64,000 nucleotides of DNA from Fructobacillus durionis. Its GTDB lineage: Bacteria > Bacillota > Bacilli > Lactobacillales > Lactobacillaceae. How positions within the stretch are numbered: the first letter of the stretch is position 1; the number at the start of each line of letters is the position of its first letter. The notes under the pieces were generated by a model. That model was not told the origin of the DNA, did no database searches, and saw nothing but the letters and a program-made list of their open reading frames with translations. Below are positions 16,278 to 25,951 of the stretch, one piece after another. A program made the position numbers and the translations under genes. The stretch covers positions 34,541-98,540 of the forward strand of contig NZ_FOLI01000006.1 in NCBI RefSeq assembly GCF_900112405.1. Direction: 5' to 3'.

Positions 16278-17501
16278 GTGGATAATCAGGTTAAAAAATT
16301 AAATGAAAAATGGTTGTTGCTAGCCAATTTAGCTGCCAACACTGGTCATGCCATGATTTGGCCGGTGACGACCCTTCACATGACGCTTTCTCTTGGACAA
16401 ACATTAACCACTTCTGGGATTGTCCTTCTGGTAGCGGCTCTAATGAACATGTTGGGTTCCTTTATTGCCGGACAGCTCTTTGACCGTTGGAAGCCTTATC
16501 CAGCCCTGTTGATTGCGACAGCAATTGCCTTTTTGTCAGTTGGAACCCTGTTCTTCTTCAATGGCTGGCCTGTCTTTGCACTGCTGATTTGGCTGACATC
16601 CATTGGCCTGGGTTCTGTGACGACTTTGCTAAATGCATACGCGACAACGGTGACTGGTAAAAACACCCGTGTCATCTTCAACAACATGTACATTGTTTTG
16701 AATGTTGGTGTGGTTTTGGGAACCTTGGTAGTTGGCTACCTCTTCGACTATGGTTTCTCATGGTTGATGCTGATTGCGGCAACGCTTTATTTGACCCTAG
16801 GGGTTGTTGTTGCCATCTTCTTCAACGTTGATACAGATCCTGTTAGCGACGAAGTGCCCTTGGAAGAGGACGAGAACAAGACGGTTTTGGCAGACGATGT
16901 TGCTGTTGAACCTGCGGCGGCTGTTCAGGGAGAACGTCCAAAGCTGAAAATCACGCCCTTACTAATCTGGATTGCTGGTTTTCTTCTATTAATGTACCTT
17001 TCCTACATGCTTTGGGAAACGGTCATGGCAACCTATATGCACCGGATTGGTATCTCAACGGCCCACTATGCTAACCTTTGGGTCTTAAACGGGATTACCA
17101 TTATCGTCTTCCAGAAGATGATTTCGAACTGGGCGAACAAGCGTAACTATGCGATTTCAGTGATCGCAGGTGGTTTGATTTTTGCCTCGTCTTTCTTGCT
17201 CATGCTATTTGTCAGCGAGTTCTGGCAAATCGTCCTAGTCTTTGAACTTTTGACTGTTGGTGAAATGTTAGCCTCTCCTCAGGTTCCAGCCTGGGTAGCG
17301 CAGGTGACGCCAAAGGAAGTGTCAGGCCAGGCACAGGGCTTTGTTGGAATGATGATTTCCATGGGACGAATGCTCGGACCGGTTTACGGTGGTATTATGC
17401 TGGATCATGGCTGGTTCGCCGGACTCTTCCTCTCCGTTTTCGTGGGGATGGTCTTGGTCATTATCGGGCTTTTCTCAATCGCAAGGAAGCAGAAGGCGTA
17501 A
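16278..17501 (+). CDS. MFS transporter (multidrug-type)
   Basis: A 407-aa twelve-helix major facilitator. The conserved loop after helix 2 reads GQLFDRWKPYP, a G-x-x-x-D-R-x-G-like motif A. The acidic loop between halves spans about 190-225, and the second half ends with a KQKA tail. GTG 16278 is chosen because AAGGGGG (16263-16269) sits eight bases before it; ATG 16257 lies only about nine bases after the -10 (TATACT, 16243-16248, extended TG) and has no ribosome site. Efflux of drugs or metabolites is the family-based guess; the substrate is unknown. Confidence 0.8.
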   Translation: MDNQVKKLNEKWLLLANLAANTGHAMIWPVTTLHMTLSLGQTLTTSGIVLLVAALMNMLGSFIAGQLFDRWKPYPALLIATAIAFLSVGTLFFFNGWPVFALLIWLTSIGLGSVTTLLNAYATTVTGKNTRVIFNNMYIVLNVGVVLGTLVVGYLFDYGFSWLMLIAATLYLTLGVVVAIFFNVDTDPVSDEVPLEEDENKTVLADDVAVEPAAAVQGERPKLKITPLLIWIAGFLLLMYLSYMLWETVMATYMHRIGISTAHYANLWVLNGITIIVFQKMISNWANKRNYAISVIAGGLIFASSFLLMLFVSEFWQIVLVFELLTVGEMLASPQVPAWVAQVTPKEVSGQAQGFVGMMISMGRMLGPVYGGIMLDHGWFAGLFLSVFVGMVLVIIGLFSIARKQKA

Positions 17502-17574
17502 GCCAACGATTAGGTTTGAACTGCTGTCACTACGCGAGTAATATTACAGTGGCAGATAATTATTGGATAAAAAC

Positions 17575-18948
17575 ATGACAAAAACATTGAATCGTACATT
17601 TTCGACCATCCTACTCTTAGGGGTCGTTTTCATTTTGGCTGGTGGCATTATCGGCCTTGGGCTGGCGCCCATTGCGCCACTGTTGGTGGCCATTGCCTGG
17701 GTAATCTTACTCGTCGGGATGGCTGGTGTGACTTTTAAAGACTCACAGGCGGCCTTGATAAAGGGGATTGAAGCGGGGATTGCACCGCTCTTTCTCTTCC
17801 TATTAATTGGCGCTATGATTGCCCTTTGGATTGGTACGGGTGTCATCCCAACCATGATTTGGTCGGGCTTTAAGTTGATTAACCCCCAGTGGTTTTTACC
17901 AACGGCCTTGTTGACATCGGCCTTGGTTGGAACGATGATTGGTTCCGCTTTTACCACCATGTCAACGGTTGGCGTCGCATTAATGGGGATCGGTACGACC
18001 CTCGGTTTCAACCCCGCTTTGGTGGCTGGAATTATTATTTCCGGTGCGATTTTTGGCGATAAGACTTCACCTTTGTCTGACTCAACGAACTTGGCTGCAG
18101 CCGTCGCTGAAGTGGACCTCTTCGCCCACTTGAAGAACTTGATGTGGACGACCATTCCAGCACTATTAACCACCTTGGTTCTGGCCTTTGCCTTCGGATT
18201 TACGGGTAGTCACACTGGTGATTTATCTGCCAAGACTGCTGTTATCACGAATTTGATTACGCCAACATGGTGGGCGCTTGTGCCAATTGCTTTGATTTTC
18301 ATTACGGCAATTAAAAAAGTCCCAGCAATTCCATCACTTTTGATTAACATCGTCGTTTGTTCTGCTTACTACTTGCTTTCAGGGCACTCTTTGACGGCCT
18401 GGTCAGACTTAGTGGTGAACGGGTTCCGTTCTGCTTCACACAATGCGACCTTAGCCGCCCTGTTGAACCGTGGGGGAATGGTTGCCATGATGGACACCAT
18501 CATGCTGATTATGTTGGCCCTTGGCTTAGGTGGCTTGCTATCCAACCTGGGCATTCTACGTGCCGTGATGAATCCCCTGGTTGCAAAGTTGAAGTCCCAA
18601 CGTTCACTGGTTTTCTCGACTTTGCTAACGGGAATTGCCACGAACTTCTTGGTCGGGGAACAGTATCTTTCAACGATGTTGCCAGGACAGCTCTTTAAGG
18701 AAGACTACAAGCGCTTTGGACTGTCACCTTTGGCTTTGTCACGTGCCATGGAGGACTCCGGAGCCATTGCCAACTACTTGGTTCCTTGGGGTGTGGCCGG
18801 CGCCTTTGCCAGTCAAACCTTGCACGTTTCCGTGCTGGCCTTTGTTCCTTACACTTTCTTAGCCTTGCTTTCGCCTGTCTTTTCACTGCTATCCGCATTG
18901 ACGGGAATTGGATTGCGCCAAGCTTCAGAAGATGTAGAAGAAAAATAA
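17575..18948 (+). CDS. nhaC: NhaC-type Na+/H+ antiporter
   Basis: A 457-aa integral membrane antiporter with about 11-12 helices. The NhaC signature is clear in the first half: [24 protein letters not shown], then [19 protein letters not shown], and the second half has a matching [14 protein letters not shown] and [14 protein letters not shown]. It exchanges Na+ (or another cation) for protons, or related metabolites such as malate/lactate in some subfamilies. The start is uncertain: ATG 17575 has only a weak GGAT site, and TTG 17563 is in frame upstream. It lies 60-70 nt after the MFS gene and may be read with it. Confidence 0.82.
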   Translation: MTKTLNRTFSTILLLGVVFILAGGIIGLGLAPIAPLLVAIAWVILLVGMAGVTFKDSQAALIKGIEAGIAPLFLFLLIGAMIALWIGTGVIPTMIWSGFKLINPQWFLPTALLTSALVGTMIGSAFTTMSTVGVALMGIGTTLGFNPALVAGIIISGAIFGDKTSPLSDSTNLAAAVAEVDLFAHLKNLMWTTIPALLTTLVLAFAFGFTGSHTGDLSAKTAVITNLITPTWWALVPIALIFITAIKKVPAIPSLLINIVVCSAYYLLSGHSLTAWSDLVVNGFRSASHNATLAALLNRGGMVAMMDTIMLIMLALGLGGLLSNLGILRAVMNPLVAKLKSQRSLVFSTLLTGIATNFLVGEQYLSTMLPGQLFKEDYKRFGLSPLALSRAMEDSGAIANYLVPWGVAGAFASQTLHVSVLAFVPYTFLALLSPVFSLLSALTGIGLRQASEDVEEK

Positions 18949-18961
18949 ATATTTTTTTTGT

Positions 18962-18989
18962 AAAAGTCGGTGAGTTTCGCCGACTTTTT
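18962..18989 (+). terminator. terminator after nhaC
   Basis: AAAAGTCGG / CCGACTTTT stem followed by further T. Confidence 0.82.
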
Positions 18990-19040
18990 ACGTATCAAGT
19001 TGTGCAGGGGAAAGAAGTAAACGGTGGATATCGGAAACCC

Positions 19041-19069
19041 TTGCTAAATCGTTTCAAATTTAGTATATT
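19041..19069 (+). promoter_or_regulatory. promoter of the rpsF-ssb-rpsR operon
   Basis: -35 TTGCTA (19041-19046), 17-bp spacer, -10 TATATT (19064-19069). Transcription should start at about 19077, directly at the first leader hairpin. Confidence 0.7.
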
Positions 19070-19077
19070 TAATAGAT

Positions 19078-19122
19078 GTGAGTGCATACATGCACGCACT
19101 CCTTGCAACCAGCCGGTTGCCA
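19078..19122 (+). promoter_or_regulatory. structured leader, probable S6:S18 autoregulatory element
   Basis: Two adjacent hairpins: GTG-a-GTGCA-taca-TGCAC-g-CAC (19078-19099) and GCAACC-agcc-GGTTGC (19105-19120). They stand between the transcription start and the rpsF ribosome site. Many bacteria carry an S6:S18-binding leader with a CCG-containing hairpin loop at this place, and the second loop here reads AGCCGG. Position and structure support it; the exact consensus was not checked. Confidence 0.5.
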
Positions 19123-19145
19123 GAGACCAAAAGGAGGAAAAATCG

Positions 19146-19445
19146 ATGACTACAGCATACGAATTAACATACATTATTCGCCCTGATATGGAAGCTGATG
19201 CCAAGAAGGCTCTTGTAGAGCGCTTTGATGGTATCTTGACTGACAACGGTGCGAACGTTACTAAGTCAGCTGACTGGGCCGCTAACCGTCGTTTCGCTTA
19301 CGAAATCGCTGGTTACCGCGAAGGTACTTACCACGTTATCGAATTCACTGCTTCATCAAACGAAGCAGCTAACGAATTCGATCGTTTGGCTAAGATCTCA
19401 GCAGACATCTTGCGTACTATGATCGTTAAAGTAGACGAAAAGTAA
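19146..19445 (+). CDS. rpsF: 30S ribosomal protein S6
   Basis: A 99-aa small-subunit protein that pairs with S18 on 16S rRNA. It begins [13 protein letters not shown] and carries the conserved [25 protein letters not shown] core. ATG 19146 follows a consensus AAAGGAGG (19130-19138); the longer open frame starting at 18786 is only read-through of upstream sequence. It is the first gene of the rpsF-ssb-rpsR operon. Confidence 0.97.
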   Translation: MTTAYELTYIIRPDMEADAKKALVERFDGILTDNGANVTKSADWAANRRFAYEIAGYREGTYHVIEFTASSNEAANEFDRLAKISADILRTMIVKVDEK

Positions 19446-19475
19446 AACGAAATTCCACCGGGAGGGACCTAAAAT

Positions 19476-20012
19476 ATGATCAATCGAGTTGTTTTAATTG
19501 GACGGTTAACCCGTGACGTGGAATTGCGCTATACCCAGTCTGGGGTGGCGGTTGGTTCTTTCACGCTTGCCGTGAACCGGAACTTTACCAACGCCAATGG
19601 CGACCGCGAAGCTGACTTCATCAACGCCGTTATCTGGCGGAAGGCAGCTGAAAACTTTGCAAACTTCACTGGTAAGGGTGCATTGGTGGCCGTCGAAGGT
19701 CGTTTGCAAACTCGTAACTACGAAAACAACGCCGGCCAGCGTGTTTACGTGACTGAAGTATCAGTTGACAACTTCTCATTGTTGGAGTCAAAGGCTGATT
19801 CAGAACGTCGCCGTGCAGAAAATGGTTCATCTGACCAAGGTCAGAACGGTGGATTTGGTGGTAACAACAGCTTTGGTAGCAACGCTGCTTCTGCTGACCC
19901 ATTTGCAAGCAACAGTCAAAATAATAATCAAGCTGGCAGCCAAAATGCTAACCCATTTGCAGCCAACTCTAATTCGGAAATCGACATCTCAGATGACGAT
20001 TTGCCATTCTAA
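19476..20012 (+). CDS. ssb: single-stranded DNA-binding protein
   Basis: A 178-aa SSB that coats single-stranded DNA in replication and repair. The OB fold spans about 1-108 ([23 protein letters not shown], then [22 protein letters not shown]). A glycine-, asparagine- and serine-rich flexible linker follows, and the acidic protein-interaction tip [11 protein letters not shown] closes the chain. RBS GGGAGGG. It sits between rpsF and rpsR, the usual Gram-positive order, so it is co-expressed with those ribosomal proteins. Confidence 0.97.
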   Translation: MINRVVLIGRLTRDVELRYTQSGVAVGSFTLAVNRNFTNANGDREADFINAVIWRKAAENFANFTGKGALVAVEGRLQTRNYENNAGQRVYVTEVSVDNFSLLESKADSERRRAENGSSDQGQNGGFGGNNSFGSNAASADPFASNSQNNNQAGSQNANPFAANSNSEIDISDDDLPF

Positions 20013-20039
20013 AAATTCTTTTAGGAAAGGAGCTTTCTC

Positions 20040-20303
20040 ATGTCAGAACAAAACGCACGTCCACAACGTCGTCGCCCACAAGGTGGACCACGTCGTCGCC
20101 GTAAGGTAGACTTCATTGCAGCCAACCATATCGAATATGTTGACTACAAGAACACTGAATTGTTGGAACGTTTCATCTCAGAACGCGGTAAGATCTTGCC
20201 ACGTCGTGTGACTGGAACTTCAGCAAAGAACCAACGTAAGGTTACAGCCGCTATCAAGCGCGCTCGTATCATGGCGTTGTTGCCATTCGTCACTGAAGAC
20301 TAA
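20040..20303 (+). CDS. rpsR: 30S ribosomal protein S18
   Basis: An 87-aa basic ribosomal protein. The arginine-rich N-terminus ([16 protein letters not shown]) leads to the S18 core: [50 protein letters not shown]. It binds S6 in the 30S platform. RBS AAAGGAG. Last gene of the operon, followed by a UUCG-loop terminator. Confidence 0.97.
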   Translation: MSEQNARPQRRRPQGGPRRRRKVDFIAANHIEYVDYKNTELLERFISERGKILPRRVTGTSAKNQRKVTAAIKRARIMALLPFVTED

Positions 20304-20311
20304 TGGTTATC

Positions 20312-20340
20312 AAAAGCAAGACTTCGGTCTTGCTTTTTTT
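20312..20340 (+). terminator. terminator after rpsR
   Basis: AAAAGCAAGAC-ttcg-GTCTTGCTTTT followed by T; stable UUCG tetraloop. Confidence 0.93.
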
Positions 20341-20446
20341 GTGCCTAAAAATGCCTTTTGGCAGTCGAATTGAAAAAGAGCTAAATATTAAGAATTCACT
20401 AAATATGGTAAAATAGACCTAAGCATAAAGGACTGTTGAGGGAAAA

Positions 20447-22471
20447 ATGAAAACCTTTTTAAACATTGGGGCACTTGCCCGCTATCAACAAAATAAGACT
20501 TTTGTCATGTCGGTCGGAATGGCCGCCTTAATTACCATTCTATCGATGGTTCTAGCGATTTTAGTGAACTGGATTTTTGCACTTGTTTGGCTATTAATCT
20601 TGGTCGTGATGGCTGGGGTTTTAGTACGTCAGTTAATTTTAGCTAGTCAGGATTCCGAGTCCTACATGGAGGAGTTAACCCACCGTGTCAAAGTCGGGCA
20701 GCAGGAAGCGGTCTTGGAGATGCCAATTGGCGTTATTCTGCTTGATGAGGAACGTGTTGTTTGGGTAAACCCATATTTGCAGGAACTACTTGGTAATCAA
20801 GACCTGATTGGTTCTGTTATCGATGACTCCGAACCTGATATTGCGATGGCAATGAAGGAAGACGGTCATACCAGCATTCAATGGCTTGATCGTTCCTTTG
20901 AATTGATTTATCAAAAGAGTGTCGGTGCTCTATATCTCCTAGATATTACCGATAACGTTGCTTTGGAACAGAATTTGGCTGACCACCGTCTTGTGACGGG
21001 AATTATTTCGGTCGATAACTACGAAGAAGTAACGGAAGGGATGCCAGATTCTGAAACGTCTAAGTTGCGTACAGAAGTTACTGGACAGTTAACGGACTGG
21101 GCGAAGAAGTACGAGCTCTATGTTCGCCGTTTGAGCCCAGTGTCATACTTGTTAATGGGTTATCAACAGGACTTGCAAAAGGCCGAAGACGATAAGTTCA
21201 CGGTTGTGAAGTCCATTCGTGAAGCCACTGCTCAGCAGAACTCACCTTTGACACTTTCAATGGGAATTGCCTATGGTGAAAAGGAGATTAACTCCCTCGT
21301 TCAACTGGCACAAACCAACTTGGACCTTGCCCTTGGACGTGGAGGTGATCAGGTTGTTGTGAAGGCAGAAGATGCGCCTGCCCGTTTCTATGGTGGGACG
21401 ACGAACCCAATGGAGAAGCGGACTCGTGTTCGTGCCCGTGTGATTTCACAAACGATTGCGGAATTGATGGACCAGGCCGACCAGATTTTTGTGGTGGGTC
21501 ACAAAAATCCGGATATGGATGCGGTTGGTTCTGCTATGGGACTTTGGCGCTTTAGTCAAACCCGTGATAAGAAGGCCTTTGTTGTCATTGACGAAGAACA
21601 TATTTTCTCCGATATTCAGTCACTGCTTCGAGCTGTTCGTAACACGGACCCTGAAGACCCAACACCAGGTGTGAACTTAGGCGCTTCAATCATTTCTGAA
21701 AAGGATGCATTGAATCGTGCAACTGATCAATCCTTGTTGATTTTAGTTGACCACGCTAAAGAAGTGCTGACGGGTGCGCCAGAATTACTTCATAAGCTGT
21801 CCAACCGTTTGGTTGTTGTTGATCATCATCGAATGGGTGAAGATGCCTTGGCTGACAAGCCTTTGTTGGCCTACATTGAACCATATGCTTCATCAACTTC
21901 TGAATTGGTTACTGAATTATTGCAGTATCAAAACCAAAAGGGTGCCCCAATTACTCGTATCGAAGCCACAGCCATGCTTGGTGGTATTCAAGTGGATACG
22001 AAGAACTTTGTTCTTCGTACCGGATCACGTACCTTTGATGCCGCTTCTTACTTGCGTGCAAACGGTGCGGATAACGAGTTGATTCAATCCTTCTTGAAGG
22101 AAAAGTTTGGCGATTTCAAGGCGCGTTCCCAGTTGATTGCTCAGGCCGAAGTACAGGATGGTGCAGCCATTTCTGTTGGGGATAACGATACTGTTTACGG
22201 CGGAGTTATCACGGCCCAAGCCGCTGATGAACTATTACAAATCGAAGGTGTTAAAGCTTCCTTTGTTTTGACTAAGCGTCAGGATGGTAAGGTCGGTATT
22301 TCGGCCCGCTCCAACGGCGACTTTAACGTTCAAACGGTGATGGAAGACCTTGGTGGTGGTGGTCACTTGTCTAACGCGGCAACGCAGATGGCAGATACGA
22401 CAACCAATGAAGCTTATGAGAAATTAGTCCAGGCAATTCACGGCCAAGAGGCTGAAGAAAAGTCAATTTAA
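20447..22471 (+). CDS. gdpP: cyclic-di-AMP phosphodiesterase GdpP
   Basis: A 674-aa membrane enzyme that hydrolyses c-di-AMP and so tunes potassium and osmolyte uptake and wall stress responses. Order of parts: two helices (about 20-60), a PAS domain (about 85-150), a degenerate GGDEF domain (about 175-305), then DHH ([15 protein letters not shown] near 350, VVVDHHRMG near 458) and DHHA1 ([14 protein letters not shown] near 635). All metal-binding DHH motifs are present. It precedes rplI and dnaB with its own promoter region, as in other Lactobacillales. Confidence 0.96.
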   Translation: MKTFLNIGALARYQQNKTFVMSVGMAALITILSMVLAILVNWIFALVWLLILVVMAGVLVRQLILASQDSESYMEELTHRVKVGQQEAVLEMPIGVILLDEERVVWVNPYLQELLGNQDLIGSVIDDSEPDIAMAMKEDGHTSIQWLDRSFELIYQKSVGALYLLDITDNVALEQNLADHRLVTGIISVDNYEEVTEGMPDSETSKLRTEVTGQLTDWAKKYELYVRRLSPVSYLLMGYQQDLQKAEDDKFTVVKSIREATAQQNSPLTLSMGIAYGEKEINSLVQLAQTNLDLALGRGGDQVVVKAEDAPARFYGGTTNPMEKRTRVRARVISQTIAELMDQADQIFVVGHKNPDMDAVGSAMGLWRFSQTRDKKAFVVIDEEHIFSDIQSLLRAVRNTDPEDPTPGVNLGASIISEKDALNRATDQSLLILVDHAKEVLTGAPELLHKLSNRLVVVDHHRMGEDALADKPLLAYIEPYASSTSELVTELLQYQNQKGAPITRIEATAMLGGIQVDTKNFVLRTGSRTFDAASYLRANGADNELIQSFLKEKFGDFKARSQLIAQAEVQDGAAISVGDNDTVYGGVITAQAADELLQIEGVKASFVLTKRQDGKVGISARSNGDFNVQTVMEDLGGGGHLSNAATQMADTTTNEAYEKLVQAIHGQEAEEKSI

Positions 22472-22521
22472 GTTATAATAGAGAAAAGCAAACGGGACCT
22501 CGTCCCCAAAAGGAGGCAGAA

Positions 22522-22974
22522 ATGAAAGTTGTATTTTTGGAAGATGTAAAAGGTCGCGGTAAGAAGGGCGAAGTCAAGGAAGTTCCTGATGGCTATGCAA
22601 ACAACTTCTTAATCAAGAACAAGAAGGCTGAAGCAGCAACTGGTAAGAATCTGGGTGCTGTGAAGGGCCGTCAAAAGGCTGAAGAAAAGCAAGCTGCCGC
22701 CGAATTAGCTGCTGCGAAGGAATTGAAGGCCAAGTTGGAAGACGAAAAGACAGTGGTCACAATCCCTGGTAAGGCTGGAACTGACGGTCGTCTCTTTGGT
22801 GCTGTTTCATCAAAGCAAATCGTTGCGGCTTTGGAAAAGCAATACCAAGTGAAGTTGGACAAGCGCAAGCTTTTGTTGGAACAACCAATCCACTCAATGG
22901 GCTTTGCGACTGTTCCTGTTAAGCTCCACAAGCAAGTTCAAGCTGACCTCCGCGTACACGTACAAGAGGGGTAA
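22522..22974 (+). CDS. rplI: 50S ribosomal protein L9
   Basis: A 150-aa protein: N-terminal rRNA-binding domain [29 protein letters not shown], a long lysine/alanine-rich connecting helix (about 45-80), and a C-terminal domain ending [28 protein letters not shown]. Its stop codon overlaps the start of dnaB (TAATG), giving translational coupling. Confidence 0.97.
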   Translation: MKVVFLEDVKGRGKKGEVKEVPDGYANNFLIKNKKAEAATGKNLGAVKGRQKAEEKQAAAELAAAKELKAKLEDEKTVVTIPGKAGTDGRLFGAVSSKQIVAALEKQYQVKLDKRKLLLEQPIHSMGFATVPVKLHKQVQADLRVHVQEG

Positions 22975-24467
22975 TGATGGCCGACGTTTCATTAATGGCC
23001 AATGAATACCGGCAGGCGCCCCAAGACATCGAAGCTGAAAAAGCCGTCTTTGGGGCGATTTTCTTTGATGTGAAATCAGACACTGCCATGGTAACGGCCC
23101 AAGCGATTTTGGAGCCGAAAGATTTTTATCGAACGGCTCACCAAGAAATATTTAAAGCCATGCAGTCTTTGGTTGATGATGATCGACCAATCGACGTGTT
23201 GACTTTGCAAGACAAGTTAAATGCTAACCAGCAGTTGGAAAACGTTGGTGGGATTGCCTATTTGGCTGAACTGGCTGAATCAACGGCCTCTGCTGCCAAC
23301 TTGAAGCACTACGCTAACATTGTCCACGAAAAGGCGGTTCTCCGTCGTTTGATTGAAACACTCACGAAGAACATGTCCTTAGCCTACGATGGGGGAACGG
23401 ATTCAACGAAGTTACTTGAAGAAGTTTCCCACGAGGTGGACCAACTGGCACAGGACCGTGGCAACGATGAACTTCGTCGTATTCAAGATGTCATCGTCGA
23501 ATTCCAGGAAAACCTGGATGCGGCTGTGGATAACGACTCCGATATTGTCGGTTTAGCCACAGGTTACCCTGAGTTAGACAAGTTGACCCACGGTTTCCGT
23601 GAAGATCAGATGATTGTCATTGGTGCCCGTCCCGCCGTTGGTAAGACGGCCTTTGTTCTGAACATTGCTAAGAACGTGGCGAAGACGGAAGCAGTTCCTG
23701 TTGTCATCTTTTCTTTGGAAATGGGTGCCGTTGATTTGGTTACTCGTTTGGTGGCTTCGGAAGGTTCAATTGACTCTAACCACATTACGACTGGTCAGAT
23801 GGAAAAGGACGATTGGGCTTCCTTGACGATGGCCATTCAATCGCTATCGAACATGAAGATTTACATGGACGATACACCTGGAATTCGAATGACACAGATT
23901 GCCTCCAAGCTTCGTCAGTTGGAAAAGGACCTCTTGGCTAATATGTCAGAAGACGAGCGTGATGAGAACCCTCATCCACTGGGGATGGTCATGATTGATT
24001 ACCTTGGTTTGATTGAATCATCCAATACCGAAAGTCGTCAGCAGGCGGTTTCTGAAATTTCGCGTTCAATTAAGAAGTTGTCCAAGGAATTACGGACTCC
24101 GATTATCGCCTTGGCCCAACTTTCCCGTGGCGTCGAACAGCGTACGGATAAGCGGCCAGTTCTTTCTGATTTGCGTGAATCAGGATCAATCGAACAGGAT
24201 GCCGACATCGTTGCCTTTCTTTACCGTGATGATTACTATCGTGATGAAGGGGATGAAGACGGTGCTGGCGCTCCTGAAGAAGAGCAGGATTCGGTTCCAA
24301 TCGAAGTTATCTTGGAAAAGAACCGTGCCGGAGCGCGTGGTACAGCTACGTTGATGTTTAACAAGCCAACCTTTAAGTTTGCTGATCGAGCACCGGAGTA
24401 CCGTGCTGGCGGACCTGAAAACGGACCAATCCCACCCGCACCTGCCAATATGAATAATTCATGGTAA
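22974..24467 (+). CDS. dnaB: replicative DNA helicase DnaB
   Basis: A 497-aa hexameric fork helicase. N-terminal DnaB domain (about 15-120, PQDIEAEKAVFGAIF), then the RecA-like ATPase with Walker A ARPAVGKTAF (near 216-226), Walker B VMIDYLGLI and the DLRESGSIEQDADIVAFLYR block. It is longer than the usual 440-460 aa because of an insertion near 315-330 (NMSEDERDENPHPLG) and an acidic one near 425-440 (EGDEDGAGAPEEEQDS); both lie where variable loops are expected. The start overlaps rplI. A bidirectional terminator follows. Confidence 0.96.
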   Translation: MMADVSLMANEYRQAPQDIEAEKAVFGAIFFDVKSDTAMVTAQAILEPKDFYRTAHQEIFKAMQSLVDDDRPIDVLTLQDKLNANQQLENVGGIAYLAELAESTASAANLKHYANIVHEKAVLRRLIETLTKNMSLAYDGGTDSTKLLEEVSHEVDQLAQDRGNDELRRIQDVIVEFQENLDAAVDNDSDIVGLATGYPELDKLTHGFREDQMIVIGARPAVGKTAFVLNIAKNVAKTEAVPVVIFSLEMGAVDLVTRLVASEGSIDSNHITTGQMEKDDWASLTMAIQSLSNMKIYMDDTPGIRMTQIASKLRQLEKDLLANMSEDERDENPHPLGMVMIDYLGLIESSNTESRQQAVSEISRSIKKLSKELRTPIIALAQLSRGVEQRTDKRPVLSDLRESGSIEQDADIVAFLYRDDYYRDEGDEDGAGAPEEEQDSVPIEVILEKNRAGARGTATLMFNKPTFKFADRAPEYRAGGPENGPIPPAPANMNNSW

Positions 24468-24469
24468 AG

Positions 24470-24506
24470 AAAAAGTCCTTTGAACGTAAGTTCAAAGGAC
24501 TTTTTT
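24470..24506. terminator. bidirectional terminator between dnaB and ybaK
   Basis: 15-bp stem AAAAGTCCTTTGAAC-gtaa-GTTCAAAGGACTTTT with A and T tracts on both sides. Confidence 0.93.
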
Positions 24507-24513
24507 GTATCAT

Positions 24514-25014
24514 TTATGATTCCGTTAGATCTTCAAAAGATGCCTTTAGCATTTCTGAAAGTTCGCGGGGGTTTAGCTTATCGGAGCGGCCAAGTTCACC
24601 CGCAGAGACAAGAATGAAATCAGCGTCCTTGGCGTGTTGATCAATGTAGATTGGGAAGTGCTTGTTCTGCCAGATGCCGACGGGGTTGTTCGCACCGTGA
24701 ACGTAACCAGTGGTCTTTTCCAGTTCCTTGACGGGGAGCATATGGGCTTTCTTGTTACCAGAAACAGCCGCGAACTTCTTCATGTCTAGGCGCTCGGTCA
24801 AGGGAACAACCGCAACAATGGGCCCCGTTTTATCACCTTTAGCGGCCAGGGTTTTGTAGATGTCGGATTCTTGAATGCCCAGTGCTGAAAACTTCTCGGC
24901 CTTTTCCTCAGGGGTCAAGTCGAGTGCGTTCAGGTGAAGCGGTTCGAATGCCACCTTGTGTTTTTCGAGAACCAGTTCAGGAAGTGTTTTTTTGTCTTTT
25001 TTCTTTTTTGCCAT
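24514..25014 (-). CDS. ybaK: YbaK/EbsC-family Cys-tRNA(Pro)/Cys-tRNA(Cys) deacylase
   Basis: A 166-aa trans-editing protein that clears mischarged cysteinyl-tRNA(Pro). A lysine-rich N-terminus (MAKKKKDKK) precedes the fold: IYKTLAAKGDKTGPIVAVVP carries the invariant lysine (Y-K-T-L), and GYVHGANNPVGIWQNKHFPIYID with the GELGRSDKLNP end matches the family. It is convergent with dnaB and divergent from the GntR regulator. Confidence 0.88.
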   Translation of the reverse strand: MAKKKKDKKTLPELVLEKHKVAFEPLHLNALDLTPEEKAEKFSALGIQESDIYKTLAAKGDKTGPIVAVVPLTERLDMKKFAAVSGNKKAHMLPVKELEKTTGYVHGANNPVGIWQNKHFPIYIDQHAKDADFILVSAGELGRSDKLNPRELSEMLKASFEDLTES

Positions 25015-25047
25015 AGTTTTATTTTAGCATAGGGGTCAAGTGGGTGT

Positions 25048-25092
25048 GGCCGACCAACTAGAAAAGTGGTCCGGCCCAATTTATGATAAAAT
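25048..25092 (+). promoter_or_regulatory. GntR gene promoter with imperfect palindrome
   Basis: GGCCGACCA (25048-25056) faces TGGTCCGGCC (25067-25076), complementary except for one extra base. The likely -10 is TATGAT (25082-25087) or TAAAAT (25087-25092), so the palindrome covers the -35 area. The ATG at 25099 comes only 6-11 bases after the -10. Possible operator for autoregulation or for the divergent ybaK. Confidence 0.45.
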
Positions 25093-25098
25093 ACCTGT

Positions 25099-25827
25099 AT
25101 GACAGAAGCTAAATACGTAACGGTGCAAGCCGATATTAAATCAAAAATCTACCAGGGTGGGTACCCAGAGCTGAAGCTGCCGGACGAACGTTCGATGGCT
25201 GAGAGCTATGGGGTTTCCCGCTCTTCCATCAAGCGTGCTTTGAACGTGCTTGTTCAACAGGGGATTATTTTCAAGAAGCGCGGTTCTGGGACTTTTGTGA
25301 ACCCACTTTATTTGAAGAATCAGGCAATCTTTCAGCACGAAGGATCGAACTTGGGCGTGTCGGACTCCTTTCGAATTAACGGACAGGCACCGGCAATCGA
25401 GTTACTCGACTTTCGCGTGATTCAAGCGACTCCAGAACAACAGTCGGCCCTTTTTTTGAACGATGGTGACTTTGTCTATGAAATCAAGCGTCTGCGTAAG
25501 CTAAACGGCGTGCCATTCATGATTGAGTACGGTTACGTCCCAATTGCCCTTTTGCCTGGGTTGAAGAAGGGGGATGTCACCCAGTCAATCTATGGTTACG
25601 TGGAAAAGGAAAAGCATAAAAAAGTCACGCGGTCTTTCATGACGATCATGGCCGCCCCTTCCAATGAGGAGGAACAGACTTTGCTGAAGTTAAAGCCAAC
25701 GGAACCGGTCGGCATTATGGAAGGAATTTTCTTTATGGACGACGGTACGCCGCTCGAATATTCCAACATGCGTCTGCATTATGAATACCTCCGCTATAAC
25801 GCCTTTGTGTCGTTGGGCTCGGAGTAA
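25099..25827 (+). CDS. GntR-family regulator with UTRA domain
   Basis: A 242-aa HutC-subfamily transcription factor. The winged HTH occupies about 1-70 (LPDERSMAESYGVSRSSIKRALNVLVQQGIIFKKRGSGTFV). The UTRA effector domain spans about 85-238 (FVYEIKRLRKLNGVPFMIEYGYVP, with EYSNMRLHYEYLRY at the end). Effectors of such regulators are usually sugar phosphates or related small metabolites. No Shine-Dalgarno is seen, and the -10 lies so close that the message is probably leaderless. It sits just upstream of the phosphoketolase gene, separated by a terminator and a large palindrome, and may control it. Confidence 0.85.
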   Translation: MTEAKYVTVQADIKSKIYQGGYPELKLPDERSMAESYGVSRSSIKRALNVLVQQGIIFKKRGSGTFVNPLYLKNQAIFQHEGSNLGVSDSFRINGQAPAIELLDFRVIQATPEQQSALFLNDGDFVYEIKRLRKLNGVPFMIEYGYVPIALLPGLKKGDVTQSIYGYVEKEKHKKVTRSFMTIMAAPSNEEEQTLLKLKPTEPVGIMEGIFFMDDGTPLEYSNMRLHYEYLRYNAFVSLGSE

Positions 25828-25831
25828 AAGA

Positions 25832-25877
25832 AAAGAACAGCGATTTTCTTCTTAGTATAAAAATTGCTGTTCTTTTT
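25832..25877 (+). terminator. terminator after the GntR gene
   Basis: AAAGAACAGC / GCTGTTCTTT stem, extended by ATTTT / AAAAT, followed by T. Its T-run overlaps the left arm of the next palindrome. Confidence 0.85.
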
Positions 25878-25904
25878 ATAATTGGAACGTACCAATTATA
25901 AAAA
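25873..25904. promoter_or_regulatory. 32-bp near-perfect palindrome upstream of xfp
   Basis: The left arm TTTTTATAATTGG is followed by a/ACGT/a and the right arm CCAATTATAAAAA. Only one base pair (25886/25891) breaks the symmetry. The core GGaACGTaCC resembles GntR-type operators built on G-T-A-C half sites, such as the B. subtilis AraR site. It lies 48 bp before the xfp -35, making it a candidate target of the upstream GntR/UTRA protein. Confidence 0.6.
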
Positions 25905-25935
25905 CAGGTGCAACCAAAATTAAGAAAGTTTTCGT

Positions 25936-25949
25936 TGAAAGCGCTTTTA
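25936..25949. promoter_or_regulatory. catabolite response element (cre) at the xfp promoter
   Basis: TGAAAGCGCTTTTA agrees with the CcpA site pattern TGWAANCGNTNWCA except near its right end. It ends two bases before the xfp -35 box, a position at which CcpA is known to activate (for example ackA in Bacillus) rather than block. Confidence 0.7.
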
Positions 25950-25951
25950 TC

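Noticed and set aside
17544..18173. 209-codon open frame on the minus strand over nhaC
   Set aside because: Antisense of a clear antiporter gene; composition reflects the complement of hydrophobic codons.
18786..19145. N-terminal extension of rpsF by 120 codons
   Set aside because: It runs through the end of nhaC, a terminator and the operon promoter; S6 starts at ATG 19146 with a consensus ribosome site.
25048..25076. DasR/NagR-type operator upstream of the GntR gene
   Set aside because: The half sites GACCA and TGGTC occur in the opposite order to the TGGTCTAGACCA consensus and with different spacing.
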